From: Chondrilla cf. caribensis
Lineage: Eukaryota; Porifera; Demospongiae; Chondrillida; Chondrillidae
DNA: 62,500 bases
Direction: 5' to 3'
NCBI GenBank assembly: GCA_964020155.1
Contig: OZ026552.1
Coordinates: 5,649,048-5,711,547 of the forward strand
The notes below the pieces were generated by a model. The model worked only from the letters and a program-made list of their open reading frames with translations. It did no database searches and was not told where the DNA came from. The translations under genes were made by a program, and so were the position numbers. Every line of letters starts with the position of its first letter. Within the stretch, counting starts at the first letter, position 1. Below, in pieces: positions 26,650-36,216 of the stretch.

Positions 26650-27399
26650 ACGCTCATTAGGGCTGCCACCCCGCATTACTCGGGCATCTCCTTTAGGGGA
26701 AGATCATTCTCTGTTATTTTTAATTCAAGTGAGAACGTTCATTGAAGCCGTTGTGCTCGAATTCCAGCCAAATCGAAATGGCCCGAAAATTAATAAAAAA
26801 GGTCACCCACTCAGGGTCGAATACACCTATATTATGGAGTTTTACAGGGACTTTCCACAGATGCTGTGTACTTGCGTCATTCCGCGAATGCAGAAGACAC
26901 TATTCTAGCTGGGAGGTCAGCCGCGAGTCCCAAAGCTCCCCCCTACGGTTCTTTGTAGAGAGTATGCGACTGACCACCAGGAAGTGAGCTATTTTTTTTC
27001 ATGGAAAAAAACCGTCCTTTTGAGGATTCGAACCCGCGACCTGGAGCCTAGAGTCGTGTCACCTGACCACCCCGCCACCGTGACCTATCTATTTTATTAC
27101 TATTATCTGCACTATTTATAGTTGCCCTAAATGTTCAATTCGAAAACTAGGCCGCCTCCAGGGGCTGGAATTACTTGATCGTGTCTAATAGGTTTGAAAG
27201 AACCTTCGCTGAAGATATTGAGTTCGGTGAAGTCATTACGCTCGAATTCTAGATCAAATTCTAATTCTCGGCGTTTTGAAATCGGCCATTTTTTTCGCAC
27301 CATCTACCGCTTAGGACGGGACATTATATCGAGCGAACATACCAAATTATATTGTAGTATCAGTGAAGGGTGAGAAGATGAATGTTGTTAACCTAGAAA
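26650..27399. other. Perilipin-HDHD3 intergenic region
   Basis: 750 bases with no ORF I would call. It contains the tRNA-like Pol III element at 27005-27084 and must also hold the HDHD3 promoter. No E-box or TATA box is evident near 27400. Confidence 0.6.
27005..27084 (-). other. tRNA-like Pol III relic or tRNA-derived SINE head
   Basis: On the minus strand a 73-base stretch (27084 to 27012) has an A-box-like TGGCGGGGTGGTCAGG at position 8 and a perfect B-box GGTTCGAATCC at the expected distance. A run of seven T (27011-27005), a Pol III terminator, follows immediately. The acceptor and T stems do not pair well: the 5' GTCACGG does not match the 3' AAGGACG. I therefore see a decayed tRNA or tRNA-derived element, not a working tRNA gene. 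Confidence 0.4.
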
Positions 27400-28409
27400 A
27401 TGGCGCGTAGGTTATTATCGCTGGACGTGACCGGGACACTCATTCGAGTACGGGGCAGCGTAGGAGAAATCTATGTAAGTTTATGCTACGACACTAGCAA
27501 CGTGGTGTACATTACTTATAACTACTGTTTCGTGCAGTCCAAAGCTGCCAGAGATATTCTAGGGATTAGCAGAGAACAAGCTGATCCGGTCCAATTAGAC
27601 AAATCGTTCAAGTTAGTCGAATGATAGAATTATTGTACGTGGCCTCTTCTACTTGTGATCTGAAGTACTCCGTGTTATGGCCCAGGAACTCCCACGATGC
27701 CATGGTTCAAGCTATTCCTAATTTCGGATCCACAGCAGGAATGACTTCAAGGCAGTGGTGGACGGAGGTCTGTGGAAGCTGTGGGTGTAACTGGGTCACG
27801 TGATGACCCTCTCCTGACAGAAGTGTTGTCTGAAGCACGAGATATAGTGGAACAATCATTACATTCATTCTCTGTAATATCGTGTTACCTTGTTAAAATG
27901 TTTTTTTTTCTTGCAGGCTATCTCAAAGACTTTTCTCAATGTTGCCATCCCATTGGGAGGTGTGTTTCCATGACAACCTCTGAGAGACAGTATATTTTTA
28001 AACCATTTATCCCGCAAGCAGAGCATAAAGAAAAAATATCAAACCACCTGTTTGACCAATTCTCCACTGGTTCCTGTTGGGAGGCGTACCCTGACACTGT
28101 GCCCTTCCTGGAGACAGCTGCACAGAACCACCAGACTATGGCTATTGTGTCTAACTTTGACGAAAGACTTGGTAGGTTTTTACACGATTCCCAGGAGTCA
28201 TTGCTGCCTACATGTGTGGTAATAATTGTACTCCTTATGTCATTAGAGGGCATTCTGGCTGATTTGGATTTGCTGAAGTACTTTGACATATTGGTTGTGT
28301 CCAGAAAGGTGGGTCACATGAAGCCAAGCCCACTTATTTTTCAGCTTCTAATTGAGAAAACTGGAATGGAACCCAAAGAAATTGTTCACGTTGGGAACTC
28401 TCTGGTATG

Positions 28410-28463
<54 letters not shown>

Positions 28464-28752
28464 ATGTGTGTGCATGTGTGTGTGTGTGTGTGCTTGTACA
28501 TGTATGTTATCTTCCGTTACAAATGTGTGATATTGTCATTATCTGCTGTTGCATCTCAACTAGTGAAATTTGTGTTGGATTGTAGTCTCTTCACTACATC
28601 TTGTGTAGGGGAACGACTACTTACCTCCGAGGGAACTCGGGATGCAGTCATATCTTATTCTGAGGAATCCTTCGGATTCCCTCACCATCAGAACTGAAGG
28701 GATCGATGTCATTTCGTCCCTGGCTGACTTATATACAAAGAACCTCATTTGA
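27400..28752 (+). CDS. HDHD3: HDHD3, haloacid dehalogenase-like hydrolase domain protein 3, 250 residues
   Basis: Exons 27400-27474, 27538-27615, 27666-27767, 27917-27959, 28019-28171, 28247-28404 and 28609-28752 join to 251 codons including TGA. The human protein is 251 residues. Conserved blocks in order: LSLDVTGTLIRVRGSVGEIY, PNFGSTAGMTSRQWW, MAIVSNFDERLEGILADLDL, GHMKPSPLIFQLL and IVHVGNSLGNDY, ending in a helix. The fold is a HAD-superfamily Rossmann core with a cap. HAD motif I reads DVTGT, so the second catalytic Asp is absent (the human protein also lacks it). Motif IV reads HVGN where GD is usual. Enzyme activity is therefore doubtful. Intron 2 is only 50 bases and its donor (GTCGAA) is weak. 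A donor three codons earlier is the alternative. Confidence 0.88.
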
Positions 28753-29025
28753 CCCTCAAGTACACCAAGTATACAGAACTTTATATTATTATGTAGCTTT
28801 TTGTACAGTTCATACTTATACGTATTATACATGTAAGAATATGATACATGTATAAATTGATTGTGTTTAATATTATAATAATTCAATTGAAAATCATCAG
28901 CATTTGCTGGTTCATTGGATAAATCATGTAACAGATTATAAATTAATCTTCACAGACGGAGTGGAAATGAAAGAAAAAGATTCAATATTATGCATGCAGT
29001 GCTGAAATCAAATAAAATTGTCATT
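28753..29025. other. Convergent intergenic region, HDHD3 (+) and unrecognised protein (-)
   Basis: 273 AT-rich bases between two stop codons. An AATAAA on the plus strand at 29011-29016 could serve HDHD3. It sits 10 bases from the end of the opposing coding sequence, so the two transcripts probably overlap. Confidence 0.55.
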
Positions 29026-31250
29026 TTAAAAATCAAATTCATCGTCCATGCTATTTTGGTCCTTTTGTACCCACTGAGAACTAAAGCCATGCTCGGCTGG
29101 CTTAGTTTGTACGTATTTGTCTGTTTCAGGAGTAAATTCCCCAAAACCACCTTGCAGGCGGTATGCTGCAGCCATTCTTTCAGCATACTTGGTCTTCTTG
29201 TTGTTTTGAGCTGAAAGAGCAAGAAAGTGAAGCATAAAAAATAAAACACACACACACACACACACACACATGTACCTGTACTTTGAGTTGGCAAGAGTCC
29301 CATTGCGTTGAAAGTTTTTCTTTTAGCTTGTGGTGGAGAGAGGTCATTTGTTGGTGTGTTGAGCGGTCTCTTCCCACTCTCTGAAGACCGATTTTGCTCT
29401 GAAGTGCATAGATAAACATGGTGCATTGTGTGTGCTTGTGGCCATATTTCTGATCACTACTGTAATTACCATGACAACCCACCTCTGAGAGGGGTGACCA
29501 CTGGAACATTGCCATCCTTTTTAAGGAAAGCTGCATAAAACGATACATGAGCAACAACACTGAAAGCTATCTGATAGTAATGTTGAAGTTGTTGGACATG
29601 TTGGTAGTATTTCTTTACAGTTGTAGGACTATTGTTTAACACGTCTATAGTGCATGATATCCAAACAATTCTTTCCACAAATTAATCATTCGTGCAACGT
29701 TTCACCCATCACGGCTTCTTCAGGCACATATAAATACTGTACTTAAAATACTAATACATACTTATATGTGCCTGAAGAAACCCGTGATGGGTGAAACATT
29801 GCACGAATGATCAATTTGTGAATAGAATTGTTTGAATATAGCTATAGATGTGTAAACAGCTCATTGGATATAAACAGCTCACTGTAAATAAACAGCTTGC
29901 TGCATATAAACAGCTCACTGCATATAAACAGCTTGCTGCATATAAACAGCTTGCTGCATATAAACAGCTCGCCCCATATAAACAGCTCGCCCCATATAAA
30001 CAGCTCACTGCATATAAACAGCTAACTGCATAACAGCTCACTGCATACAAACAGCTCACTGCAAGGTCTATCTGAAGTGAATCAACACGTTCAGTGCCGA
30101 ATGTTACAAATTTACAAGTGCTACTGAATATCAACAAGATTGGTAGGCAGCAGAAACTCAATTATAACACACAGAGGTGACGATTAGAGCCTATATAACA
30201 CTTGGAGTATTGATGAGAACACCAATCCCCTTTTGAGTCCTCTCTCTCCTCACACTACGTATTACACATGCACAGTCACTGATGGATGGATAATACCATG
30301 TTTCACACATGGCATGTCACAATGTGCATGGTGAATATACAGTGTGTTTGTGTACATGTTTGTGTACATGTTTGTGTACATGTTTGTGTACATGTTTGTG
30401 TACACGTGTGCGTACGTGTGTATATGTGTGCAAGTGTGTGTGTGTACATGTGTGTGTACATGTGTGTGTATATGCGTGTGTACATATGTATGTGTATATG
30501 TGTGCAAGTGTGTGTACATGTGTGTGTACATGTGTGCACGTGTGTGTGTACATGTGTGAATATGCATGTATGCGTACAGTAAGCAGTATGGGTTGTACAT
30601 GAATACACAAGTGTACATGAGACCTCAGCACATGTAGTCGTGCAATCAGGACTTTGCAACAACAAAATAACTAACAACGATGAATGAGGATTATGGACCA
30701 ACCCCCGTCCGAACGCACTACAACACTCACATATGCTTCTTGAGGAACCAATGTTTTTGGTGTTATTGGCTGAAGTGGCAGCCATTGACATGGCGCTGTG
30801 TCTCGAGTAGAGCCGAGTGCCGGGGTTGGAGGCGGTTACGGTCGGCTTTCCGGTTAAATTGCTCTTGGTTTGTCTACTCGGATTGACACACACGTTCTTC
30901 TTCACGCTCCACACTTCGTCCAGACATGACTGGAAGTCGGCAGTGAGATGTCCACTGCTCCGAGATGTACCGGACGGAGGACGATGAAATATCTGGTCTA
31001 AAGTGGTACTCGATCCTTCAGACTTCCCGGGCTTAGAGGTACTCTTGGGAAGAAGGAATCTTCTCCCTTCTTCTTTATAGCATAAATGGAAACAGGGTAT
31101 ACACGTTAGACTTCACTATTTGTCAATAAATAACCACTGCAATATCGAATTACTTTTTGGAGGTCCTTTTCCGCTCTCTCTTGGCGGGTCCTCGTTATCT
31201 TTCTTCGATATTGACTCGAAAGCTTCTATTTTATCACGAACCGAAGGCAT
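29026..31250 (-). CDS. Unrecognised basic protein, 264 residues
   Basis: Exons 31154-31250, 30731-31072, 29483-29530, 29276-29398 and 29026-29210 join in frame to 265 codons including TAA. The start MPSVRDKIEAFESISKK is a predicted amphipathic helix. A basic Ser/Thr/Pro-rich middle follows (FLLPKSTSKPGKSEGSSTTL, then DQIFHRPPSGTSRSSG). A possible nuclear signal is SPPQAKRKTFN. The C-terminus has KYAERMAAAYRLQGGFGEF and an acidic tail MDDEFDF. No domain family is recognised. Composition suggests a largely disordered nuclear protein. Intron 2 (29531-30730) carries a large hairpin and two minisatellites. The model rests on phase and splice signals only, but the helical ends and conserved-looking C-terminal block argue that it is real. 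Confidence 0.6.
29657..29839. repeat. Inverted repeat (77-base arms, 27-base spacer) with hammerhead-like core
   Basis: Arms 29657-29734 and 29762-29839 are about 90% identical as reverse complements. Each copy reads CCTGAAGA, then a short hairpin (ACCC GTGAT GGGT in the right arm), then GAAAC, then a second small hairpin around GCACG. CTGANGA, stem, GAAA is the hammerhead ribozyme core pattern. It lies in intron 2 of the unrecognised gene at 29026-31250. Confidence 0.75.
29848..30065. repeat. 18-bp minisatellite
   Basis: About eleven copies of CAGCTCACTGCATATAAA with variants (CAGCTTGCTGCATATAAA, CAGCTCGCCCCATATAAA), directly beside the inverted repeat. It makes spurious open frames (AYKQLT repeats). 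Confidence 0.9.
30338..30560. repeat. TGTGTACATGT-type repeat
   Basis: A 12-base unit TGTGTACATGTT changes into longer TGTGTACATGTGTGTACATA variants. It lies in the same intron as the hairpin. Confidence 0.85.
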
Positions 31251-31964
31251 CCTTCCTCCATGCATGTGCTCGGCTTTGTTTATTTGTTTTGATTGGCCAT
31301 AATACAGTGTGTGCTTATTATATAGTAATATGAAAATGTATTAATGTAGTATAAATTCATCTGGGATGAATAGGACCGGAAAGGAATGACATAATGTGAC
31401 GTACTTTCCCTGTATTATTGATTTATTGAGTATACAGTACAGTATAGATTATATGTGTGCATTCTATACATTAACTATTGTACACATTGTCTTCAATATC
31501 GAATTGATTCACTTTTACCGCAACCAGTAGAGGTTCTGTATGTGACACATTGTACTATTCCAGCAACATGCAATCTTAGAAAATGACCAGCATCAATTCA
31601 TATCCTGGATCAAAGGGTCAATTTTATGGTCCGTGTACAACACTTACAAACACCTGTGATCAAATGTATGAATAAGATATGGCAGGAAAATAGTCTATGG
31701 TTTTCCAGAGCTCGAGGTGGGACAATGTTTGGTTATGAGGGATAAAGTTTGTGTCTCAAACTTTCCTTGACTTGACTTCGAATCAACTATGAATAGCATG
31801 GTTATGAATGCTTGCTCTTCCACATCTTGCGTCCAGGTTGGTTGATTGCTCAAGATAATATGTTGTAATCTGCTTTGATCATGGTTTCCGTTATGTTTAA
31901 AGTCTGACGTCATCGAGTAAGCGCGCGACTTGAATGGCTTCTGCACAATTATATTCCAATAAAA
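31251..31964. promoter_or_regulatory. Divergent intergenic region with a CRE site, unrecognised gene (-) and QRSL1 (+)
   Basis: About 700 AT-rich bases with no ORF I would call. A TGACGTCA palindrome lies at 31905-31912, close to the likely QRSL1 start. It is the same CREB/ATF octamer as before ATM. Confidence 0.5.
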
Positions 31965-31998
31965 ATGGTGCTATGGAGTCGGTGGCTACCGGTTCAAG

Positions 31999-32425
31999 GT
32001 GTGTGAAGAGGAACTCTCGCTGGATACCACCTCGGAGGATATGGCTCAGATCCATCAAGCTTTTTGGAGAAATGTGAGGCAGATCGAGAATTTGAGACAC
32101 CTAAATGCATTCGTCACGGAGAACATTAAAAGTGCTTCGGAAATGTGCTCTCTTTCGGTAGAAAGGCACGAAAACGGTATGTACCTACTTTCACAAGTTT
32201 TTTCTCTTACTTTTACTGTGTGTCTGTTACTGTCTATTGTGTAGGGGAGAAGAGGGGACCTTTGGATGGTACTACTTTTTCAGTTAAAGACAATATTTGT
32301 ACAGAAGGTATTAGAACGACCTGCGGTTCTAAGTTTTTAAAAGGTACACAAACAAACACACAGCACACCATCACACACAGATGCACAACTCATACACAAT
32401 GTACACTCACACGCAGCATACAAAC

Positions 32426-32464
<39 letters not shown>

Positions 32465-33247
32465 CTCCAGACACAGTGAGAGAGAAACTTCACACACCTA
32501 CACATTCTTACTCACCCCACCATAGATTATATTTCGCCGTTCACGGCGACTGCTGTTGAGAGACTCCTAAAGAGCGGAAGTATTATGGTTGGAAAGACCA
32601 ACCTGGATGAATTTGGAATGGGGTTGGTACAGTGACTGTATTGTCTGTTTGTCTTGGTGTGTCAGATGAGTGTGTTCGCTATACTGTGCTGAAGGTTACT
32701 GTTATCCCACCTTCTTTCATTCAATTTGTACAGGGGAGCATCTATTCATAGTCATTTTGGTCATGTTCTCAATCCTCACTCTGATACCACCAATGAGGAG
32801 TGGCTAATCAGTGGGGGGAGTTCTGGAGGGAGTGCAGTTTCCGTGGCAGCAGATATGTGTACATAGTGAGTATTATCGAATCAAAAACGGTCAAAAGTGG
32901 GATTTATCGTGTCAGTTCTTTCCAGTTCCTTAGGGTCCGACACTGGGGGATCGGTCCGTATCCCAGCTTCCTTCTGTGGAGTGGTCGGCATCAAGCCCAC
33001 CTATGGCCGTGTGTCTCGGTTTGGTCTGGTCCCCTACGCCAGCTCAATGGACACTATTGGTGTATTCGCTAAAGACGCAAGTACATGTTCACAAGTGTTA
33101 GGTGAGTCCTCCAGGTAGAGCGTAGGGAGGGAGGTTTTGGGAAAGGAGAGTGTGATTTTTATAATGTATTCGGGTGAGTTTCTGTAACAGTGGAGACGGG
33201 AGTCTGGCCCCTCGAGACAGTGGGTGGGTGTGTCATGGGTGTTCACT

Positions 33248-33302
<55 letters not shown>

Positions 33303-36137
33303 TTGTAAAGTTATGTCGTGTGATGTCAATCAAAAGGCTTCAAGGAAGTGTGACCATTGCCAAGTGACATTTCTGCCATTCAGGCTATATTTCCACCTCA
33401 AGTGACAATGGTAGATATACTCATTGATCACTCCTACAGTGCAAACACACAAAAGATATTAGTCAGCTTCATCACATAGTATTGTGTTTATTTAATGCAG
33501 TCCACAGCTGAATGGCTCCATCGGGAAAAGTAGCTTATTTGGTGTGTTTTGTTGTATGTTGACTATGGTCCGGACTACTGTGTTGACTGTGGTCTGGACT
33601 ACTGTGTTGACTGTGGTCCGGGCTACTGTGTTGACTGTGGTCCGGACTACTGTGTTGACTATGGTCCGGACTACTATGTTGACTATGGTAAGGACTACTG
33701 TGTTGTGTTGACTATGGTGTGTTTTGTTGTGTCTAATTCTCACAGATGTCATAAGTGGCTGGGATCATAGAGACGCAACATCATCACCTGAAAGTCATGT
33801 GACTTGTACGGACATACTGTCTGATTTCAGACCTGGTATCAGAATTGGAGTGCTCAAAGTGAGAAAAATTGTAGAAATTTGGAAAGAATATACATCCATA
33901 CATCCATACAGTATGTGAATATGTACATTGTATGAAATACAGCATGTGTATGTGAACTGAAAACTTGTATAGCATGGCTATAGTGGACCTCTGATCCAAC
34001 ACTTGTGTAGTCGGACCACATTCCCAGGCACAGTCATCATTGTAGGCTATCAACTATACTCTCCCACAAAAGGACAAAATTACCAATTCTTCACAAGTTA
34101 TCTCTCACTCCTGTAGGGTTTCTCCCAGCCTCTGAAATGCAATGAGTATGGTGATGTAGTGGAAGAGGCTGTACAGGTGTTCAGACACCAGGGGGCTGTC
34201 CTGAAAGAGGTGGAGCTCCCAGAGCTGTACAGCTGTGTGGCTGGTTACTACATCCTGTGTGCGGCAGAGGCCTCGTCTAACATGGCCAAGTACAGCGGGA
34301 TGATCTATGGTGAGTGGGTGTACGTATGTGTGTACATACCTGCATATGGGCTTGCATGTTTGCGTACATACATACGTATCTTTTGTAGTTTTGAGAAATA
34401 GCTCTCATTGTGCCCTTCACTCACTACATATGTGCATGCATATCTACCCACCTAACCTACATACCTACACACATAATATCATATAGATACACGCATACGT
34501 ACATGCATATACGTACATAATACGTATGTATGTATGTATATATGTACATACATAAAGGCATATAATATTATGCATACATAGCCTACATACGTACATACAG
34601 TGGATATACGTACTCTCTAATTCACCTACATAACTATGGATTATGTTGTTACTGGGAATTTGTGTTGGGTGGAGTGGTGGTGGATTAACAAGAAATCTCT
34701 GTACATGGAAATATGCAGTGTACTTACCCCTCCTGTGTGGGGTTGACAGGGATAGTGTCCTTCACCTGATGTCTGTATCTTCTCCAGGTTATCGGTCCTC
34801 CATGCCAGCTGAGAGTGCTGGTCAGATGCTTCAGTACACCAAGATGGAGGCGCTGGGAGAGATTGTGAGAAGGAGGATAAATGTTGGAAAATACTTCCTC
34901 TCTCAAGAGTTAGTCATCGATTGACAATTGAAACCTGGTTACTTCCATGCAGTTGTTGCACTTGTGAATGGCAGTTTTGTTGAGTACTAAACGCATTGAA
35001 ACTTAGAATGCCCCTATTCCAGGAAGTATGCACTGAGGCAGGGACATTTGATGTTATTTCAATAGTGACCCATGCAGAATGGAATTGGCACCCTCCTCCA
35101 GTGTACTGTTTCCCCACGATATGTACACTCTACAATTTGGAAACTGTTGAAGTGTTTTGAGTGGATGAAAAAAGCAAACTTGAACTGACAGTTATTTTCA
35201 TTTTTGTATAAGATGTGTCAGGCCTTTGTGTGAAACCTACAGCACGATTTCTTCTATGATATGTGGTGTGTGTGTGTGTCTGTCTGTGTGTCCAGTAGTT
35301 GACGTTGTCGCTCCCATGCTACTTGCAGGGGGAGAGACCAGTATGACCAGGCCAACAAGATACGGCACAACATCATAGCCCAGTTTCACGAGGCTTTCAA
35401 GGAAGTTGATCTCATCCTAACCCCATCCACCATCGGCCCGGCCCCTACGATTGAAGAATACAAAGCTCTTGACTCAGTGGAGAGTGATGCGTACGATACA
35501 TTTGTTTGCCCTGCTAATCTCTGTGGTACGTGTGTTTGTGAATCACTGGTGCGTAGGTGGGAACGTGCTATGATGTGTGATAAGCTGCAGCTGTGTTTTA
35601 TAGCTTGAGGCCAATGGAAAATATTGCTTCCTCTCTTTGTGTGTACTCATGTGTGTTTGTGTAGTCCTGATTGTGCTGGAGGGTTAAATTGAGTTCTTCT
35701 CAAATTTCTTCAAGTAAAAACCAGTTAAACACATTTTTTTGTAACATGTTAAGGGGAATACATAATCTATCCAAGTAATTCACATGTCAAGGTTGCTTAG
35801 AACTGATTCAAATGAGACACTTTAGCACTGTCATGCGTGCAGGGCTTATGTAGGGCACATGTACAAATATGTGATGTATGTATTTTGTATGTGGGTGTAG
35901 TGTACTCACCTAATGTGATGTATTCGGTTCCAATCAACAACTGATCTAGCTACTCAAGTGTCACTAAGCACCTCATGTAATTTGATCTCCTGTTCTGCTA
36001 CAGGTCTACCAGGTGTTTCTGTTCCATTTGGAAGAACCAGGGATACAGATCTGCCTTTGGGCATCCAACTCCTTGGCCCTCACTTCCACGAACACAGGCT
36101 CCTACAAGCAGCCCATTTTCTACAAAATGCACAGTAA
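31999..36137 (+). CDS. QRSL1: Glutamyl-tRNA(Gln) amidotransferase subunit A, mitochondrial (GatA); 5' end uncertain
   Basis: GatA is the amidase subunit of the GatCAB complex, which turns Glu-tRNA(Gln) into Gln-tRNA(Gln) in mitochondria. Exons: up to 32176, 32245-32343, 32526-32622, 32734-32865, 32926-33101, 33746-33858, 34117-34309, 34788-34908, 35329-35525, 36004-36137 (TAA). Amidase signature: [11 protein letters not shown] with the catalytic Lys, [35 protein letters not shown] with the Ser-cisSer pair, and [20 protein letters not shown]. Later blocks [19 protein letters not shown] and [19 protein letters not shown] also match. From the in-frame Met at 32041 the protein is 465 residues. 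Family homology seems to begin earlier ([12 protein letters not shown]), but no Met or splice site joins that frame to an upstream start. A presequence-like MVLWSRWLPVQ at 31965 lies in another frame. Confidence 0.9.
33248..33300. repeat. (GT)n microsatellite in QRSL1 intron 5
   Basis: Pure GT run. A CA run at about 32430-32460 lies in intron 2. Confidence 0.95.
33545..33720. repeat. 24-bp minisatellite in QRSL1 intron 5
   Basis: About seven copies of GACTACTGTGTTGACTGTGG TCCG. The array ends 25 bases before the acceptor of the exon at 33746. Confidence 0.9.
34430..34640. repeat. TACGTA/TATGTA-rich cryptic repeat in QRSL1 intron 7
   Basis: Short, partly palindromic words (TACGTACAT, ATACGTATGTATG, GTACATACATA) are scattered with no fixed period. 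No exon is needed here. Confidence 0.7.
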
Positions 36138-36216
36138 CAATATTGACAGTTTTGACATAAATTATCATCACGTGATTGTGATGGGAGTAATCAATTATAG
36201 GCTGGCGTATGCCAAT
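36138..36216. promoter_or_regulatory. 79-base QRSL1-to-MAP7-like intergenic region with an E-box
   Basis: Only 79 bases separate the QRSL1 stop from the next start codon on the same strand. The palindrome ATCACGTGAT (36167-36176, CACGTG core 36169-36174) lies in the middle. No AATAAA for QRSL1 is seen before the next gene, so its 3' UTR probably overlaps that gene. Confidence 0.55.
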
